DNA from: Thalassobaculaceae bacterium | GTDB lineage: Bacteria > Pseudomonadota > Alphaproteobacteria > Thalassobaculales > Thalassobaculaceae | Direction: 5' to 3' | NCBI GenBank assembly: GCA_029212785.1 | Contig: JARGOG010000021.1 | Location: 1 to 64,000, forward strand | Length of the DNA: 64,000 nucleotides | Shown: one piece after another, positions 62,068-64,000 of the stretch | Layout: every line of letters begins with the position of its first letter | How positions within the stretch are numbered: position 1 is the first letter of the stretch | The notes under the pieces: generated by a model | Seen by the model: only the letters and a program-made list of their open reading frames with translations | Database searches by the model: none | What the model was told of the DNA's origin: nothing | Program-made: the position numbers and the translations under genes

Positions 62068-63249
62068 GTGTCTGACAGTGACATTACGGGCGCCCCGGCC
62101 GGGGCGCTCGACGGGATCCGCGTTGTCGATCTTACCCGCATTCTGGCGGGACCGTTCTGCACCCTGATGCTCGCCGATATGGGCGCCGACGTGATCAAGG
62201 TGGAGCCGGCCGCCGGCGACCCGGTCCGCGGCCAGGGGGCGATGGTCGACGGTTACAGCTGGTACTTCGCCCAGTTCAACCGCAACAAGAAATCCGTCGT
62301 CCTCGACCTTTACACCGACGACGGCAAGGCCGACCTGACCCGACTGCTGGAGACGGCGGATGTGGTGGTGGAGAACTACCGTCCCGGCGTCTTCGCCAAG
62401 ATGGGTTTCTCCGCCGAGCGGTTGGCCGAGATCAATCCCCGGCTGATCTGCGCCAGCGTCAACGGCTACGGCTCCTCCGGTCCCTATGTCGACCGACCGG
62501 CCTTCGACTTCATCGCCCAGGCGATGAGCGGCTTCATGGCGGTGAACGGCGATCCGGACGGTCCGCCGCGACGGGCCGCGCCACCAATCTCGGACCTGAT
62601 CGCCGGCCTGTACTGCGCCTTCGGCGTGGTCTCGGCCCTGCAGGCGCGGCACTCCACCGGGCGCGGTCAGCAGGTCGAGAGCAGCCTGACCGGCGGCCTG
62701 ATCTCCATGATGGCCTATCTTTCGGCCGAACATTTCGCCACCGGCCACAACCCGACCCGTACCGGCAACAACCATCCGATCGTCGCCCCCTATGGGCTGT
62801 TCGAGGCGGCGGATGGCGAGATCGCGGTCGCGCCGTCGAACGACACGTTCGTGGAACGCTTCCTGCGGGTGCTTGGGCTGGAAGCGCTGCTGCGAGAGCC
62901 GGAATTCGACACCAATGCCAACCGCATGGCCAATCGGACGGCGTTGAACGCCCGGGTCAACGCGGTCACCCGCGCGAAGCCGGTGCAGTATTGGATCGAC
63001 GCGATCAACAAGGCGGGGTGTCCGGCGGGGCGGGTCATGGGCCTGGACGAGGTCTTCACCGATCCGCAGGTGCTGGCCCAGGAGATGGTGATCCAGTCGG
63101 AGCGTGACGGGCGCGAACCGATCAAGATGACCGGCTTCCCGGTCAAGCTGTCCGCAACGCCGGCCGCCCTTCGGCAGCCGCCTCCCGAACTGGGCGAGCA
63201 TACGGATGAAATTTTAACAATTGTGAGAAAGGCCACAAAGTCGCATTGA
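62068..63249 (+). CDS. Class III (CaiB/BaiF) CoA-transferase
   Basis: 393 residues. LDGIRVVDLTRILAGPFCTLMLADMGADVIKVEPAAGDPVRGQG at the N-terminus, catalytic Asp in DRPAFDFIAQAMSGFMAVNG, and FGVVSALQARHSTGRGQQVES next to it. C-terminal AINKAGCPAGRVMGLDEVFTD is standard. Start GTG 62068. The order lactonase, lyase, CoA-transferase suggests that it activates the acid that the lyase cleaves. Last gene of the operon. Confidence 0.94.
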   Translation: MSDSDITGAPAGALDGIRVVDLTRILAGPFCTLMLADMGADVIKVEPAAGDPVRGQGAMVDGYSWYFAQFNRNKKSVVLDLYTDDGKADLTRLLETADVVVENYRPGVFAKMGFSAERLAEINPRLICASVNGYGSSGPYVDRPAFDFIAQAMSGFMAVNGDPDGPPRRAAPPISDLIAGLYCAFGVVSALQARHSTGRGQQVESSLTGGLISMMAYLSAEHFATGHNPTRTGNNHPIVAPYGLFEAADGEIAVAPSNDTFVERFLRVLGLEALLREPEFDTNANRMANRTALNARVNAVTRAKPVQYWIDAINKAGCPAGRVMGLDEVFTDPQVLAQEMVIQSERDGREPIKMTGFPVKLSATPAALRQPPPELGEHTDEILTIVRKATKSH

Positions 63250-63303
63250 CGCTGGGGAATTCTGTCTTACGATCTTCACAAGCTCGTCATCACGGGACCA
63301 CCA

Positions 63304-63828
63304 ATGGCGCTCACCGACACCGTTTTCGTCTATCCGGATCTCGACACCAGCTCGGTCGAGTACGCGCCGGATTTCAGCACGGCCGGGGTTCGCTCGTGGC
63401 TTCGCACCATCAAGATGCGCGACGTTCTCGATTTCTGGAATGACATCCGTCAGTTCCGGCGCTGCCCGAACATGACCGATGTCGAATTCACCTCGGTTCC
63501 CGAACTTGCCAACTGGATGATCCTGCTCGAACGTCCGGTGCCCGGCGGCGAGTGTCTGTTCCGCAAGGTCGGCGCCAAGATCGTCGAGCTGTCGGAGCTC
63601 GACATCACCGGCCAGCCGTTGCTCTCCCTGCCGGATCCGGAATACCGCCGGATGTTCCAGGCGAATTGCGACGCCGTCACCCGCGCCGCCATGCCGCTCG
63701 CTTCGCGCTATCGCCGTATGCTGAAGGGGCGGAGCTTCGATTTCGAGCGACTCGACCTGCCGCTGATGCTGGAATCCGGACGGGTCGGCGGCGTTCTCGT
63801 CGGCATGCACGCCGCCGGCGCCGACTGA
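63304..63828 (+). CDS. PAS_5-type sensory-domain protein
   Basis: 174 residues related in pattern to the PAS_5 protein at 32231: MRDVLDFWNDIRQFRRCPNMTDVEFTSVPELANWMILLE, CLFRKVGAKIVELSELDITGQPLLSL and YRRMFQANCDAVTRAAMPLAS. The C-terminal FDFERLDLPLMLESGRVGGVLVGM resembles the PAS_5 end strand. It is a stand-alone domain, 55 bases after the CoA-transferase and 76 bases before a helix-turn-helix gene. Role unknown; signal sensing is inferred. Confidence 0.75.
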   Translation: MALTDTVFVYPDLDTSSVEYAPDFSTAGVRSWLRTIKMRDVLDFWNDIRQFRRCPNMTDVEFTSVPELANWMILLERPVPGGECLFRKVGAKIVELSELDITGQPLLSLPDPEYRRMFQANCDAVTRAAMPLASRYRRMLKGRSFDFERLDLPLMLESGRVGGVLVGMHAAGAD

Positions 63829-63904
63829 GCCGTCCACGCCTGCTTGCGGTTCCTGCCGCGATCTCCGAGGATGGCGGCCGGTTTCCGGATCGGTGGACGT
63901 TCCC

Positions 63905-64000
63905 ATGAATTTCGGTCCAATCCTGCGCCGCATCCGCGCGGTGCGCCGTCTCAAGCAGCAGGCCGTCGCCGACCTGGCTGGCGTGACCCAGGCGACCGTG
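63905..64000 (+). CDS. XRE-type helix-turn-helix protein, 3' end outside the window
   Basis: The first 32 codons of a gene cut by the window end: MNFGPILRRIRAVRRLKQQA, then VADLAGVTQATV. This is the first part of a lambda-repressor-like HTH (helix 1 LRRIRAVRRLKQ, helix 2 AVADLAGV, turn to helix 3 TQATV). Typical continuations read SRWE. Its remaining domains lie outside, so a C-terminal sensory or cupin domain is possible. The start ATG is weakly supported by a ribosome site (GGTGGAC). Confidence 0.7.
   Translation, partial: MNFGPILRRIRAVRRLKQQAVADLAGVTQATV

Noticed and set aside
61021-63201. 726-residue minus-strand frame opposite the lyase and CoA-transferase
   Set aside because: Shadow of two intact genes.

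Overview
The window looks like chromosomal DNA of a free-living alphaproteobacterium, most plausibly in or near the Rhodospirillales. This rests on the high GC content, a gene density above 90 percent, frequent 4-base ATGA/GTGA overlaps, and the neighbourhood aroK-aroB-CNNM/CorC divergent from a micro-protein, a 621-residue exported protein, xerD and accA. I saw no insertion sequence, prophage, CRISPR array or rRNA. One tRNA, Arg(ACG), is present. The genus assignment is inference only.

Layout. 1-9.5 kb: the end of a Rieske oxygenase gene, a membrane-anchored class III cyclase, an MFS carrier, a DUF1330 protein, a sulfotransferase-like protein, a large PAS histidine kinase, a DUF302 protein and two Fe(II)/2-oxoglutarate dioxygenases. 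9.8-15.1 kb: a complete urease operon, ureD-ureA-ureBC-ureE-ureF-ureG, in which the beta and alpha subunits are one fused polypeptide and two long hairpins sit between ureBC and ureE. 15.1-17.6 kb: an AT-rich island holding the 3' remnant of a chemoreceptor gene, followed by an intact chemoreceptor. 17.6-22.3 kb: asparaginase and HAD dehalogenase divergent from a GntR regulator, class III CoA-transferase and enoyl-CoA hydratase cluster. 22.4-30.3 kb: housekeeping block (DUF2889, CNNM/CorC, aroB, aroK; micro-protein, exported protein, xerD, accA).

30.4-42.3 kb: tandem DJ-1/PfpI genes, a PAS_5 protein, a molybdopterin oxidoreductase, a TVP38-type membrane protein with a disulfide-reductase-like flavoprotein, a histidine kinase, a degenerate pantothenate-synthetase-like protein, gpt, a DUF4864 protein and a lipoprotein. 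42.6-48.0 kb: tRNA-Arg and a five-gene branched-chain amino acid type ABC transporter whose two ATPases carry degenerate motifs that fall in the same composite ATP site. 48.0-53.8 kb: a small secreted protein, manC-gmhB sugar nucleotide genes, two poorly characterised proteins and Fe superoxide dismutase.

53.9-63.3 kb: an acyl-CoA/organic acid catabolic region. One operon (carboxymuconolactone decarboxylase-like, 3-hydroxyisobutyrate dehydrogenase-like, CoA-transferase, DUF1932 dehydrogenase) has a TTGTATACAA palindrome just before its first gene. After folB and pirin comes a divergent pair: an SDR lacking the usual catalytic Tyr, facing an SMP-30 lactonase, HMG-CoA-lyase-like and CoA-transferase operon. 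Together these suggest lactone or hydroxy-acid opening, CoA activation and C-C cleavage of an unidentified substrate. The window ends in a PAS_5 protein and the start of an XRE-type regulator.

The most unusual items are the UreB-UreC fusion, the matched degeneracy of LivF and LivG, the PanC-like protein without its active-site motifs, the SDR without its catalytic Tyr, and the chemoreceptor remnant. All family calls are from reading the sequence; no database search was run.
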